DNA from: Symbiodinium natans
Lineage: Eukaryota > Sar > Dinophyceae > Suessiales > Symbiodiniaceae
Length of the DNA: 51,000 bases
Reading direction: 5' to 3'
Assembly (NCBI GenBank): GCA_905221605.1
Contig: CAJNDS010000813.1
Location: 82,501 to 133,500 of the forward strand
A model generated the notes under the pieces. It made no database searches. It saw nothing but the letters and a program-made list of their open reading frames with translations, and had not been told where the DNA came from. A program made the translations under genes and the position numbers. Each line of letters starts with the position of its first letter. Within the stretch, counting starts at the first letter, position 1. Of this stretch, positions 41,638 to 51,000 are shown piece after piece.

Positions 41638-42200
41638 TGCGAGAATCAAGAATGTTTCTGTTGCTTTGGACAACTAAATTCGCTTGTCCGAAGCAGGAAA
41701 AGCCCGGATCTGGACAGCGCCACCGTCCATTGAAGAGTGTTTCGCTCAAGTTGGCCAAAGGCGAGAGCAGCCTGCTACCAAGATTCACAGTTGATCACAG
41801 TTCCAAATGCCACGGTGTAGAAGAGTGTCTAGAACAGAAGAGTTCTGCAAGAGTCTTTCGTGGTGTTCCTTTGAAAGGTTTGTCTAAGAGACATCAGCAG
41901 ACTCGTGTTTTGGGGCCAGCTCTGAGGTCCCACGGCATCCACGCGTTCCAATTCCGCAGGCCCCCCCCCCCATTCTCCGAAAGAGACCTGTCAGACCTTT
42001 CAGACATTTTCAGACCTTCTCTGAGTCATGTCTTGCTGCGAAGATTCCGCAAGATCGCAGGCGCCGCAGGCGCCACATCCGGCGATTTGTTCTTGGATGC
42101 AAGGCAGTGTGCCAGACAGGCGAGATGGCACAACGCAGCACGGTCGCTACTGGCATCAGCTTGTAGACTGCCCAGACACAATGGTGGTGCCTTTCCCTGA
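41638..42200 (+). CDS. open frame, basic protein, unidentified
   Basis: The frame carries KSVSLKLAKGESSLLPRF, SARVFRGVPLKGLSKRHQQT, RDLSDLSDIFRPSLSHVLLR and ARQARWHNAARSLLASACRL. A second frame after 42028 (RYWHQLVDCPDTMVVPFPDV) is also plausible, so an intron or frame change may lie near 42100. Confidence 0.3.
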
Positions 42201-42744
42201 TGTCAGTTTCCATCACGTATTTTCATATCGTTCTGATCCCTTCTCTTGCTTTTTGCTTTCACACGTGACTTTCCGGATTGTCCAGCATGACAAGAAATCG
42301 TCGGTTCTCATTCGGGGTTGCAAGAGACCTGAACACTGAACAGTGAAGAGTCTTCATTTCTCTGAATCGGCACAGCCAGTGGCTCGCCCATATCAGGCGC
42401 CTGTCTCAAACAACGGGCAAACTGCTCATGGGAGCGGCGAGGTGCACGAGCTCTGACCCGCACCCAAGGCCTCTGAAAGACACTGGATTTCTAAGCCGTG
42501 CGAGGCACCAGGGCAATCTTGCCCAGGCCTAAAGCGATAGGTTTGTTGTCATGTTGACATGCTGATGTCCATGCTGGCAGCTATCTTCTTCCCTATCTTC
42601 TTCCAACCCAAGGCCAGTCGCAATCAGGGAGATCTGGTCAGGCCAGCAGGCGCGCTTCGATGCAAGGGCTGCGTTGCACGTGCGAGGAGATTTCCATATT
42701 TGACTTTTTGTTCCCGTCACCCTACTTCCTCTTTCAAGAGGAGC

Positions 42745-42990
42745 CGAGTTCAAAATGGCTGCGGAGACAAGATGGTGTCCACTGCTCCAGCAGCTGTCGT
42801 CTTCTCAGAGAGAGGCATTTCTGCAGCGGAAGGTTTTGACCGCAAAATCTTGAACAGGTTGGGAGGCCTCCCCCTCCACCGAAGCCTCCCAGCTCCGGTG
42901 AGGCTGAAACGGATGTGAGTCTGCGTGTGCTTCCACAGAAGAAAGTTGAAACAGGCATAGACGCAACATCCGTGTAGTGATGGGTGCCAA
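42745..42990 (+). pseudogene. coding stretch with one-base frame change
   Basis: PLLQQLSSSQREAFLQRKVL is followed, one frame over, by VGRPPPPPKPPSSGEAETDV then SLRVLPQKKVETGIDATSV and TAG. The shift falls at the short A-run GCAAAATC (about 42840), where removing one A would restore the frame. It could be an indel in the genome or in the assembly. Confidence 0.42.
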
Positions 42991-43440
42991 TTCAAAGCTA
43001 AATGCGCACCCATGTTGAAGAATTTTCAGACTATGCAGAATTGAAATCGCATGCGTCTGCGACACACGGCATCAGGTTTCATCGTCCTCAAACCGGCTGG
43101 CACAGCGGCTCCAAGAGGATGCCAGGCAGTTCCCATCTAGCAATCTAGCACGCTACAGTGGCCGTGCTCTGGTCTGACTGTATTGCTTCCCATTCCCTGC
43201 TAGTGGCAGGTCACGCTCTCACGACGAGGCCCAGAACAAGAGACACAGACAAGTTGTTGATGTTGAGGAGATTCATGGTCACCCAAGCAAGTCCTGAGTC
43301 CACGGCAGGACGGCATGACCCGCCCGAGCAGCGCCTCCTACCAGCGGGCAGCTGCAGTCTATGCCTCCTTGCCAAAAACACCAGGCGAGAGACGAAGCTC
43401 CCAAACGCGCTGATCGGCAGCTGTCTTTCCAGTCTTCCAT

Positions 43441-44205
43441 GTGTATCTCGCCTTGCCGAAGGTGGGACGAGAACACTCGTCCCAGACGCGGATGGTTTCA
43501 TCTTTCGCCCCAGCGTTGAGGCTTGCACCTCACTTCTCACCTCACGCGCGAAGTCGCGGTTTTTTTGGGCTGGTTCTCCTACTCGTAGATTTCCGATCTC
43601 TGCTTTTCAGAATGCAGCTGAAGGCAGAGCCGAAGCCAATGCCGCGTGGACGGCCAAGACCGGTCAGGCGCCGCTCCGCCTCTGAGTCACTTTTGAGTCG
43701 CCGTGAGGAGCAGGGATCCACTGTGACTCCATTCTGTGTCCATTCTGTGTCCATTCGTGTGCAGTCGCGGGCTGGCTTCGCTCGTAGCCGGGGCACCAAA
43801 GGCGTGCTTCGGCGGCAAATGCGGCAACTAGCCTGGGCTTGCGGTTCAGAAACTCAAAATGCAGAGGGCGCGGTAAATCCGGTAAACGATAGTCGAGGCC
43901 ACTTCAACTTCCAGTTCCTGGTGGTGACAGAAAGGCAAAGTCTCTCCTCGATCACAAAGGTTCAGGTGCCGTTTTTGCCATCACTGCCACAGGCTGAAGA
44001 CGTGCCTCCACCTCGAATTGCCTGGAGTGAAGGCGAGATTATCGCATCATTGTTCATGTTAACTGTGTCTCACAGCGCCTGCAAACCAAGCAGCATCGCA
44101 GGAGTTGAGGCGAGTCCTGCAGATGCAGCTGCGGACGCAGCTGCGGACGCGGCTGCGGATGATGTGTCCGAACCTTACCTAACTTCAACAGTGATGAAAA
44201 CATAG
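43441..44205 (+). CDS. 254-codon open frame with Ala/Asp repeat
   Basis: A pyrimidine-rich acceptor (TGCTTTTCAG|A at 43610) lies inside the frame. The second half reads HFNFQFLVVTERQSLSSITK, FLPSLPQAEDVPPPRIAWSE and ends with DAAADAAADAAADD (9-bp GCTGCGGAC repeat) before TAG. The 5' half may be non-coding, since another frame also fits after the acceptor. No domain recognised. Confidence 0.35.
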   Translation: MYLALPKVGREHSSQTRMVSSFAPALRLAPHFSPHARSRGFFGLVLLLVDFRSLLFRMQLKAEPKPMPRGRPRPVRRRSASESLLSRREEQGSTVTPFCVHSVSIRVQSRAGFARSRGTKGVLRRQMRQLAWACGSETQNAEGAVNPVNDSRGHFNFQFLVVTERQSLSSITKVQVPFLPSLPQAEDVPPPRIAWSEGEIIASLFMLTVSHSACKPSSIAGVEASPADAAADAAADAAADDVSEPYLTSTVMKT

Positions 44206-44235
44206 GTTTCTGTTCTGCTGCCACGTGAAGGGGCA

Positions 44236-44690
44236 GGATGGGTACGGTGCGGGGGTGGGGGTGGGTACGGTGCGGGTGGTGCAGGTACGGTGGGGGTACG
44301 GTAGGGGTACGGTGCGGGCACGGTACGGGTACGGTACGGGGTACGGTGCGGGGTACGGTATGGGGTACGGTACCCGTACCTACGTACCCGTATACACCTA
44401 CGTACCCGTACCCGTACCCGTACCCGTACAAGTACCGGTACAGGCTCATGGGTTGCCAAAAAGCGGCTCATGGGCCGCTATTAGCGGCACAGGTACGGGG
44501 TACGGGGTGCGGGGTGCGGGGTGCGGGGTGCGGGGTGCGGGGTGCGGGGTGGGGTGCGGGGTGCGGGGCGCGGGGCGCGGGGCGCGGGGCGCGGGGTGCG
44601 GGGTGCGGGGTGCGGGGTGCGGGGTGCGGGGTACGGGGTACGGGGTACGGGGTACGGCTACCCGTACCTTGTACATGTACCTGCCCCCTG
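44236..44690. repeat. composite G/C-rich minisatellite array
   Basis: Sub-blocks in order: GGTACGGTGCGG-type units, then C-rich CCCGTA hexamers (44385-44430), then GGGGTGC, GGGGCGC and GGGGTAC heptamers (44490-44660), ending in TACCCGTACC. Long open frames on both strands here are repeat artefacts. Confidence 0.95.
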
Positions 44691-45414
44691 TCCCTTGTAC
44701 CTACCATCCGCCCCCTGTACTCCGTACCCTCATCCTGGCCCAAAACGTCTGCGACAGAGCATGACTCTTAAAGTTAGATAATCCGAACCTTTACTTTACA
44801 TGGGCCTGGCACAGCCAACCAATCGGCTGACAGGGGCGCGATGGGGCTCCAACGGAACATGTAGGCCCACGGCAAGACATTGAGTGTACTGCTGCCTATT
44901 GCCAGGCGGCAAATCAATGGCTGGGGCTGCTGGGGATCATCAAACGATTGGCAAACGGTGTAAGCCAATTGCCGGCGTGAAAAAAACTCTCGAAACTCAA
45001 AGAAGCAGCGCTGTGTCTCTTCTTGAGATGACTACCATGACTACCAGCTTCATCGCAGTGACGCTTCTGCGGTGGAGCTTGTGAATGTTAAGGGCCATGT
45101 GTAGCGAGTTCTCATCCACAGAAGCCAGCATGTAAGCACAAGATAGTAGAAGCAGGGCATCACGATGCATCATGGTGCATCTAGTGATGCGGACGATTGA
45201 GGCTGGCTGCAGCTGCTCAGATCCGACGAGAATGGCTGGCAAGACAGCTCATGGGGGACCCAGAGGCCACGGCTTCAAAGATGGCGTGCAATCATCATTG
45301 AATCCCTGTCCCGAGGTATCAGAGGCTGCTCCAGAGGATGACCAGGACTTGGCAAGAGCTCCGTGCCCCAACCTCTAAGCTGAGCCCACTGTCCCGACTA
45401 GGACTCGGATCGAT

Positions 45415-45680
45415 GGCACCTCAGGCAAGGCGGCACACAGAGTTGGCCTGCGCGGTGCTCACGCGAGATTGGGGGCTGCTGCAGGACCGAGGATGGGCGA
45501 CGATCCCTGGGTGAGCTCGAGAAGAGCTTGGCAAAGGCAGGAGCCGCGAGATTGAGCGATAGGCTCTCCGATCTGGCCGTCTCGAGACACTCTCAGAGGC
45601 AAAGCAGCGGGCGGAGAGGAACCGGCGAGAGCTCACCGGCCGTGTGCTAAATACGCGAGATCCGTGAGATGTTACTTGGT
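45415..45680 (+). pseudogene. coiled-coil-like coding remnant with two frame changes
   Basis: RRHTELACAVLTRDWGLLQ in one frame; GELEKSLAKAGAARLSDRLS in the next; RLETLSEAKQRAERNRRELT back in the first. Together they look like one continuous Leu/Ala/Glu/Lys coiled coil disrupted by single-base changes. It sits just upstream of the 45.7 kb exons and may be part of the same gene. Confidence 0.36.
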
Positions 45681-45712
45681 CCGATGTCAAATGTGTACCT
45701 CCCCGGGTTTAG

Positions 45713-46520
45713 GCTACTTGGAAGCACTGCGCAACAAGACCTTCCAGGCTTGGCAACGTCTTCCGCAGGTAATTCTGTCAGCGTGGGTAGCGCACCTGTG
45801 CCGATCTAAAGGCTGATGATGTGGAAGTCGCGGCAGAAGAGGCGACGGGGACGGCGAGGGAGCTGGCCCCTCGAGGGCTCCTTAATCTGTTTTTGCACGT
45901 TTGTGCTCGTTGTCGTTGTGCTTGTTGCTCTTGCACATGCAGGAGCTCTTGGTGTCGCTTCCAGCAGATTTCGAGGATGTCGTTGACATCAATGCGTCCC
46001 TCACTGCGGGAAGGAGCAGTCGAGCAGCCATCAGAGCAGCTGCTGCCCTCCGGGGCCCTCCCGTGTAAATCACTTTACGACTTTACGCGTCAAGTCCGTC
46101 GAAAGATCTCGGCGTTTGGGAACCTCAGGAGGAAGTCCAAGCGCAGACCGCTTCGGGAGACAGGCTCTGCCCCCTGCGCAGAATGTTATGAACGCAGGTT
46201 CTTTCGCTGACCAGTTGCTCAAGGGGAGTGGCAAAAGAATGCATGATGCGAGTCTCGCATTCGAAGGAGCCGCCGGAGAAAGCAAGCCAACTCCCTCAGG
46301 CAAGCTGCTGTTGGAGTTCACCAGTGAAGAACCAAACTTACAGAAGCAGAGTGTGGCAGCATTTGTTATTGTTTGTCCACTGAAAAATATGGCCAGCTCT
46401 GACCCTCGTCAGAGACATGCACACCATGCCAATGTTTGCGTCCTCGCCAGTGGCATAGTTGAAAATTTAAATGGAATAGCGCTCGAAACTTTGAACGCTA
46501 GGTTGTGGTATTCGGTATGA
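45713..46520 (+). CDS. unidentified multi-exon gene
   Basis: Exon A (45713-45768): YLEALRNKTFQAWQRLPQ, donor CAG|GTAATT. Exon B (45812-about 45860): acceptor CTAAAG, ADDVEVAAEEATGTAREL. Exon C (45943-46062): acceptor CACATGCAG, ELLVSLPADFEDVVDINASL, SSRAAIRAAAALRGPP, donor GTGTAA. Exon D (46095-46520): SPSADRFGRQALPPAQNVM, AGSFADQLLKGSGKRMHDAS, LLLEFTSEEPN, to TGA. Phases agree at every join (all phase 0), although the last intron would be only 32 bp. The protein appears helical; no domain recognised. Confidence 0.47.
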
Positions 46521-46599
46521 GGCTTTGATGCATCAGAATTTTACCAGCCAGCAGCAAAACCTCCTACTCAGCATGTTCTATATTGAGACGTCGAACGTA

Positions 46600-47110
46600 A
46601 GCAGGGTCAGGTTACCGCGCCCGCGCGCGTCGCCAGTTCGGGCGTGGCCAGCCTAGGCGCGGCACTTGTTTTAACATCGAAATCGCGCCCTCGCCTAGAT
46701 GCGGGCCTGGCCGCGGGTCAATGGCCGCGATTTTCACGGTATTAACACCGCAGAAACAGTGGTTTTTGGTGCCGTCCGACGTGACCGGTCGTCCTCTTGA
46801 CCAGGTCCCGCGAGCATTACGTCCTCCACGAATCGAAAACGTGGTAGGGATGCACCTTCCGTCTGGGGTCGCGGACGGCTTGGCTTCGTGTGCTCGTTTC
46901 TAAGGGGACTTGCGTCCCACGTGCATTTTGCACTCGAAATCGTGCTGTCCCCGTCCCCGTCCCGCAAGCTCTCCTCGCGAAGTGCAGAACTGTCCCTACT
47001 TTTGGCCTGCGAGTGACACTTGCGATGAGCCCTGTCTTACACTGACTGTGTCTATACGTCGGCACGACAAGATTATTATGTATTGTTATGTTTCCGGTTG
47101 AGACCAAAAA
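46600..47110. other. CpG-rich stretch of distinct composition
   Basis: CG dinucleotides are far denser than elsewhere (CCGCGCCCGCGCGCGTCGCC, CCGTCCGACGTGACCGGTCG). A 60-codon frame starts at ATG 46721 and ends at TAA; the opposite strand is also open. An inverted pair CCGGTTGA / TCAACCGG lies at about 47094 and 47178. It may be an inserted or unmethylated segment; its nature is unknown. Confidence 0.5.
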
Positions 47111-47269
47111 TATCTCAGCAAAGCATATTCTCAGAACGGTGTAGCACGTCGAGAGGATATCGTAGTGTTTGTTGTCAACCGGCAATTGCATAGAATACGC
47201 GTGTGAACCGGGTGGGCAGCGCGACCCTGAATGCTGATGGTGTAGTGCTTTGATGCATCCCCCTTCCAG

Positions 47270-47555
47270 GCGATGGCGAAGATGGGGGTCGCAACGAAGA
47301 CTTCAGGCTAGAGATCCCGAACGTGCTTGAACCTGGCCGCAGGCAACCTGTCAGACCAAATGAGACTCAGTGTGTGAGGCTGCCCGCCTTCTTGGAGAAG
47401 TATTTCTTCGAAGAGAAGGCAGCCTTCGCCCAAGCTGATAGACACATTCGAGAACTTGCTCAAGTTCAACATCTCATGGCACAAGCAAGGTCGAAGAGTT
47501 GCCGATCGTGCGCCTGCAGGCAGAGGAGGACGGGGCTGATGTTGTGACTGTGTAA
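47270..47555 (+). CDS. unidentified exon, frame shift near the 3' end
   Basis: Acceptor CCCTTCCAG|GC opens DGEDGGRNEDFRLEIPNVLE, LPAFLEKYFFEEKAAFAQAD, RHIRELAQVQHLMAQA. The same frame then becomes Arg/Cys-rich, while a neighbouring frame gives VEELPIVRLQAEEDGADVVT ending at TAA. A single-base change near 47487 would unite them. The helical segment suggests a coiled coil. Confidence 0.48.
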
Positions 47556-47799
47556 TGAATAGGCCCTGAATGATTGATGCATCAGACTATAACACCTGCA
47601 ACAGCTTGCCGCAGCTGTGGCCAATGCATAATCTGGAATGTGGCCCGTTCTGTTGAGTTCAGGCTGTCGGCAGCAGCGAGGAGTCTGCTGTGGATAAGGT
47701 TGCAAGGCATCTGCTCTGAATGCGCAGTTTTAAGTCTAAGTGAGTGACGGACCTATTCGTCGGTCAGAGCTGCAAACACCAGGCAAATCGCCAGGCTAG

Positions 47800-48020
47800 A
47801 TGCCCTCTTGGCAAGACGAGAGGCCCATACGAATGGCAAAAGTATGGCACGCGCGCTGTCTGCTGGATCGCTTAAAGGCTGATGGTATGGTCCGCCTCAA
47901 GGCTTCCAAAGCTGAGTGGCACCGGCTGCTTAAGGGCGTGCACGCTGTGATCTGCCATGAACACATCGTTGCACAACCATTTTCAAGCTCGAAGGTCCTA
48001 AAGTGTCCACGGATACCTAA
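47800..48020 (+). CDS. unidentified exon, possible 5' end
   Basis: It begins at an ATG directly after an in-frame TAG and reads RPIRMAKVWHARCLLDRLKA, DGMVRLKASKAEWHRLLKGV and HAVICHEHIVAQPF up to a donor CCTAA|GTAAGG. The context fits a first coding exon. A following exon may start after GCATTTGCAG at 48097 (LLDFLGPHGESGVANSC). Confidence 0.45.
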
Positions 48021-48294
48021 GTAAGGCATGCTTGTGCTCGCAGAACTTTGCTCAACACGGCCAATCGCTGTGATCAGCCTTTGCAAGCATTTGCAGCTCT
48101 TGGATTTTCTGGGGCCACATGGTGAATCTGGAGTCGCCAACAGCTGCCGAACCTGCAATTACTTCACTTATCTTCACTTGCGTGCAGTTCTGGTGAGCGT
48201 CGTCTTCTTCGAATCGTCGGGCTAAGCCTCAGGTAACAGATGCGGACCCTTTGTTTTATGCAAAAGTCACTATAGGCTCACTGGATGCGTTCCT

Positions 48295-49050
48295 TTGTCA
48301 TGGGCAGCTTTGCACCATGTGGACTCTGCCGCGTGTTGCCTGCCACGCGTGTCGTGCAGCGCTCCCAGCAGGATCTTTTGCAAGTCTTGCAGCCATCGCC
48401 TACCTGATCTGGCTAGTTGTTCCTGGGCAGCCCTCGCAGTTCATGTGTATCTTACAACTTCACTTGAAAAGACACGCGCGGATCCGCTCCGGACCGTGTA
48501 CACTTACTGGGCCAATGCTGTGACAAGCTGGTTTGTGCAGACAAGGTTGCAGAACGCAGGAGAACCAAGGACCTTTGACTCTTCAAGTACTCAAAACCTT
48601 GCAAATGCATTTAGAATCTTTTGTGATCTGCTGCGACATTCAGCTTTTGCAGGAGAAAGGAAAGAAAAGAAGGTGATGCTCCCAGCAAGAATTGTCGAGC
48701 GGCAAAGTTTTGCCGGGCCCGACGATGCTGCAACCAACGACAACGTTACAACGCCAATACGAGATGAGTTGCATTCCTCGGGCGGTATGTGAAGTTGCTG
48801 AAGCACCCGGGACTGCAAGAGAGGATGGAGGAGTCGCTTGGTTAATGCGCACCGGCGTCTCCGCTTCTATGAATGCGAGGCCGAAATAGCAGAACGTTCT
48901 GTGCACTCGCGTTTGAAGGTGCTGCGAGCACTGGGCACGGATGAGCAAGGATGTTCCGCGCATGGCGAGAAAAAGACTCAAGCCAGTGTCGGCAACACGT
49001 GTCGTTGCGGAGTTGGCACTGTGAGACCACAAGTGAGTTGGACTGCCAGG
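48295..49050 (+). pseudogene. unidentified coding stretch with a frame change
   Basis: The first frame carries VYLTTSLEKTRADPLRTVY, WANAVTSWFVQTRLQNAG and NLANAFRIFCDLLRHSAF. Near 48784 another frame gives RYVKLLKHPGLQERMEESL. One base further over, NAHRRLRFYECEAEIAERSV and RLKVLRALGTDEQGCSAHGE continue to CCACAAG|TGAG. The last shift is at CGCTTGGTT (about 48838), where losing one T restores a continuous helical protein. Confidence 0.4.
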
Positions 49051-49229
49051 CTTGAGGCGACGAAGGACAGCTCCAAGTTTTGTGGATGTAAAGGAGCGCT
49101 GTTCATAGGCTCAGCATCAAGTCGAGGATCGCTTGAGAAGAGAAAGCGCCGCGCCCTTGGTGAGTTGTGCTCCGGATTTGAGTACTTTGCAATGGTTTGG
49201 AGCTTCCTCTTGTGAGTCCTGTGCGGTGC

Positions 49230-50400
49230 CGGTGTGTTTTGAAGGGGTGCCGAGGAGAAGTCGGAAGCCGAAAAGGGAGAGTTGCTGAGGCAGCTGAAGG
49301 CTCAACGCGGGATCGGCACTTGTCCACTGGTCCTCTTCGATCTGTGTGTACAGTGTCTTGAAAGATAAAGATCGCCGATGATACTTAGGTGGTTCTGGTC
49401 TGGAGTCTGGAGAAGCAACGCGTAGATCAACCTGGAAGATCTTGCGACCAGTAACTACCTTACAGTCGTCCATAGTCGTCTATAAGCAAGGCCCTCGAAA
49501 GCTGCACGCCGGCCTAGACTTAGATGCAAGTTCACGCTCTCTCTTAGCAACCGATCCGATTGGAGGTTCGGTCGATCTAACCTCTTGATAGCAGCTATCT
49601 TGCAAGAACTACTATCTTAGATATTTGAAGTTGTGTTTCTGCCCGAACTAACCTGACTCAAGTATCTTCGTACCAGCTAGTAGGTTTCGGGGAAGCAAAA
49701 TTGTTTGTTATTTTGTGGGCCAGGAAAGAGGCTTCCTGCGCAGTACCACCTCGAGAGCAACGCCGGGGCCTGCGATCCCGACTTCAACGCAGTCGCCATC
49801 GCACATCGTTGCACAATGTCGCAAGTTTGAAGACTTTTATATTTCAGCCTCTTGATAAAATTCACAAAGTTGCAGAACTGTCGTAACAGCATCCAAAGGT
49901 CCGCCGCTTCTTCGGTGCAGTACGTCTCCAAGCATCACCCTGCGTGGAGCAAGTTGTGGTCGAAAGGTGTAGTGCCAGATCGTATATGTTGCGCATGAAA
50001 TCAGGCCTAGCCGAACTAATTCACTGGCCCCATCGGGTGCTGCGACGCCGTCATCCAGTGAGGCAAGCAGCTTTCACGACAAGTCGCCAAGATGTGACAA
50101 CGACTTGTTCAGGCGCTGGTTGACTGGAGTGTTTGGGAGTCTTCTGCTGAGGCCGCAGATCAGTGAGTGTCGATGCCGGGGTCCGTGGTGCTTTCTTGTC
50201 ATTAGCATGTACCTCCATGGCCTAGACGGAATCTTCGCCAGCACAGTCCAGAGCCCGGCTGCACGCTTGTGAATCCTGTGAATTGTAGGGTTGCGATGAG
50301 TTGCATGGGGGAACATGGGACCCATGTCGAAACCATTCGAAACCACAGGTGCATGAGTGTTTCCCCCGCTGAACCACCACTGCGGCAGGTAATTCTGGCC
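49230..50400. other. stretch without a supportable gene
   Basis: A minus-strand frame at 49677-49931 (MLLRQFCNFVNFIKRLKYKS) is the only slightly protein-like one. No splice-bounded exon, repeat or RNA gene was recognised. Confidence 0.4.
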
Positions 50401-50420
50401 GATTCCAAAGCTGTCCCGCA

Positions 50421-50711
50421 GTGTACTTCTCGATCACAACCACTTGCCAGGAAGCTGAGGACGAGCCTGACACAACCTTCTCACTCACATCAGAAACGGC
50501 AGACCTGTCGAGTCTCGCAGGCGGAGATAGTGCGGCTAATTCTTCACAAGGAACGCTTCATTGTCTTTGTGGACAGGTCGACGCAATGCTTCCAAGGGGA
50601 CTTCCAAGGCTTCACACAAGTTGGAGCCTGTTCTCGAGGAAGCCTAACCGCCCTAACCTTCTTGCCAGTTTCTTGCGACTGGGAAGTGCTTGGGTAGGAC
50701 GTCGCCGATGA
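50421..50711 (+). CDS. exon candidate, acidic then basic
   Basis: The frame reads QEAEDEPDTTFSLTSETADL, SSLAGGDSAANSSQGTLHCL and LLASFLRLGSAWVGRRR, then TAG. A second frame is open across part of it. Confidence 0.3.
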   Translation: MYFSITTTCQEAEDEPDTTFSLTSETADLSSLAGGDSAANSSQGTLHCLCGQVDAMLPRGLPRLHTSWSLFSRKPNRPNLLASFLRLGSAWVGRRR

Positions 50712-50720
50712 AGACAGGAA

Positions 50721-50822
50721 AGGTGCCGCGGATGCAGAAGGCCTCCCGAGCTGCTCGCATCCGCTTTGGCTCTGCAAGAAAGTGAGGATCAAGGTGTCAA
50801 AATTTTTCAGTTTAGTCATGAG
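50721..50822 (+). CDS. exon candidate at the right edge
   Basis: RPPELLASALALQESEDQGV then KIFQFSHE ends at CATGAG|GTGAGA. A following acceptor CTTTTTGCAG|G (50882) opens ASPEELAELPMLAEACL, but the phases do not agree. The gene probably continues beyond the window. Confidence 0.35.
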
Positions 50823-51000
50823 GTGAGAGGAGTCGGGAAAGCGGGGCCGGGCCAGTGTGGGCCAGTGTGCAGCTTTTTGCAGGTGCTTCGCCAGAAGAGC
50901 TGGCAGAGCTCCCGATGTTGGCCGAGGCATGTTTGTAGCCGCACAAAGGGGGCAGCATCACTGCAGCATCACATGAAACCTTTGGTTAATTAATCATGTA

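Noticed and set aside
44225-44781. Very long open frames on both strands (up to 179 codons)
   Set aside because: They are created by the minisatellite and give only periodic Gly/Val/Arg or Pro/Thr/His peptides.

Overview
The window looks like nuclear DNA of a dinoflagellate, most likely a symbiodiniacean or close relative. No bacterial gene layout is present: the longest clean open frame is only about 0.9 kb. Coding-looking segments are short and are bounded by spliceosomal signals (GTAAGT, GTGAGT or a GC donor; pyrimidine-rich ..TGCAG acceptors). They lie almost all on the + strand. One gene belongs to a CCCH zinc-finger family that I associate with dinoflagellates, and telomere-type CCCTAAA repeats occur internally. 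Exon calls were made by hand from reading frames, splice motifs and remembered family features; no alignment or transcript data were available.

Left part (1-2.3 kb): low-complexity DNA and two clean minisatellites (12 x 12 bp, 13 x 10 bp). From about 3.0 to 15.6 kb a multi-exon + strand gene is recognisable as a spatacsin (SPG11)-like protein. The anchor is an 880 bp exon at 10.82-11.70 kb carrying the spatacsin C-terminal region. Exons at 4.96-6.17, 7.9-8.26 and 11.79-15.62 kb fit the same protein in the expected order, several with matching intron phases. Links further upstream (2.4-4.8 kb) are weaker.

Middle part (15.9-34 kb): a patchwork. A telomere-like CCCTAAA block sits inside an imperfect palindrome at 16.79-17.10 kb. 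Around it are many short + strand stretches with protein-like composition that are broken by stops or one-base frame changes, plus minisatellites and a long G-tract. I could not name any of these proteins.

Right part: a clean two-exon CCCH zinc-finger gene at 34.3-35.25 kb with a perfect phase match across its intron. From 36 to 51 kb come further + strand exon candidates, some intact and some frame-broken. A large G/C-rich minisatellite lies at 44.2-44.7 kb, an unidentified multi-exon gene at 45.7-46.5 kb and a CpG-rich stretch at 46.6-47.1 kb. Overall the window reads as two recognisable genes (spatacsin-like and CCCH) among decayed coding copies and simple repeats, in a one-directional arrangement typical of dinoflagellates.
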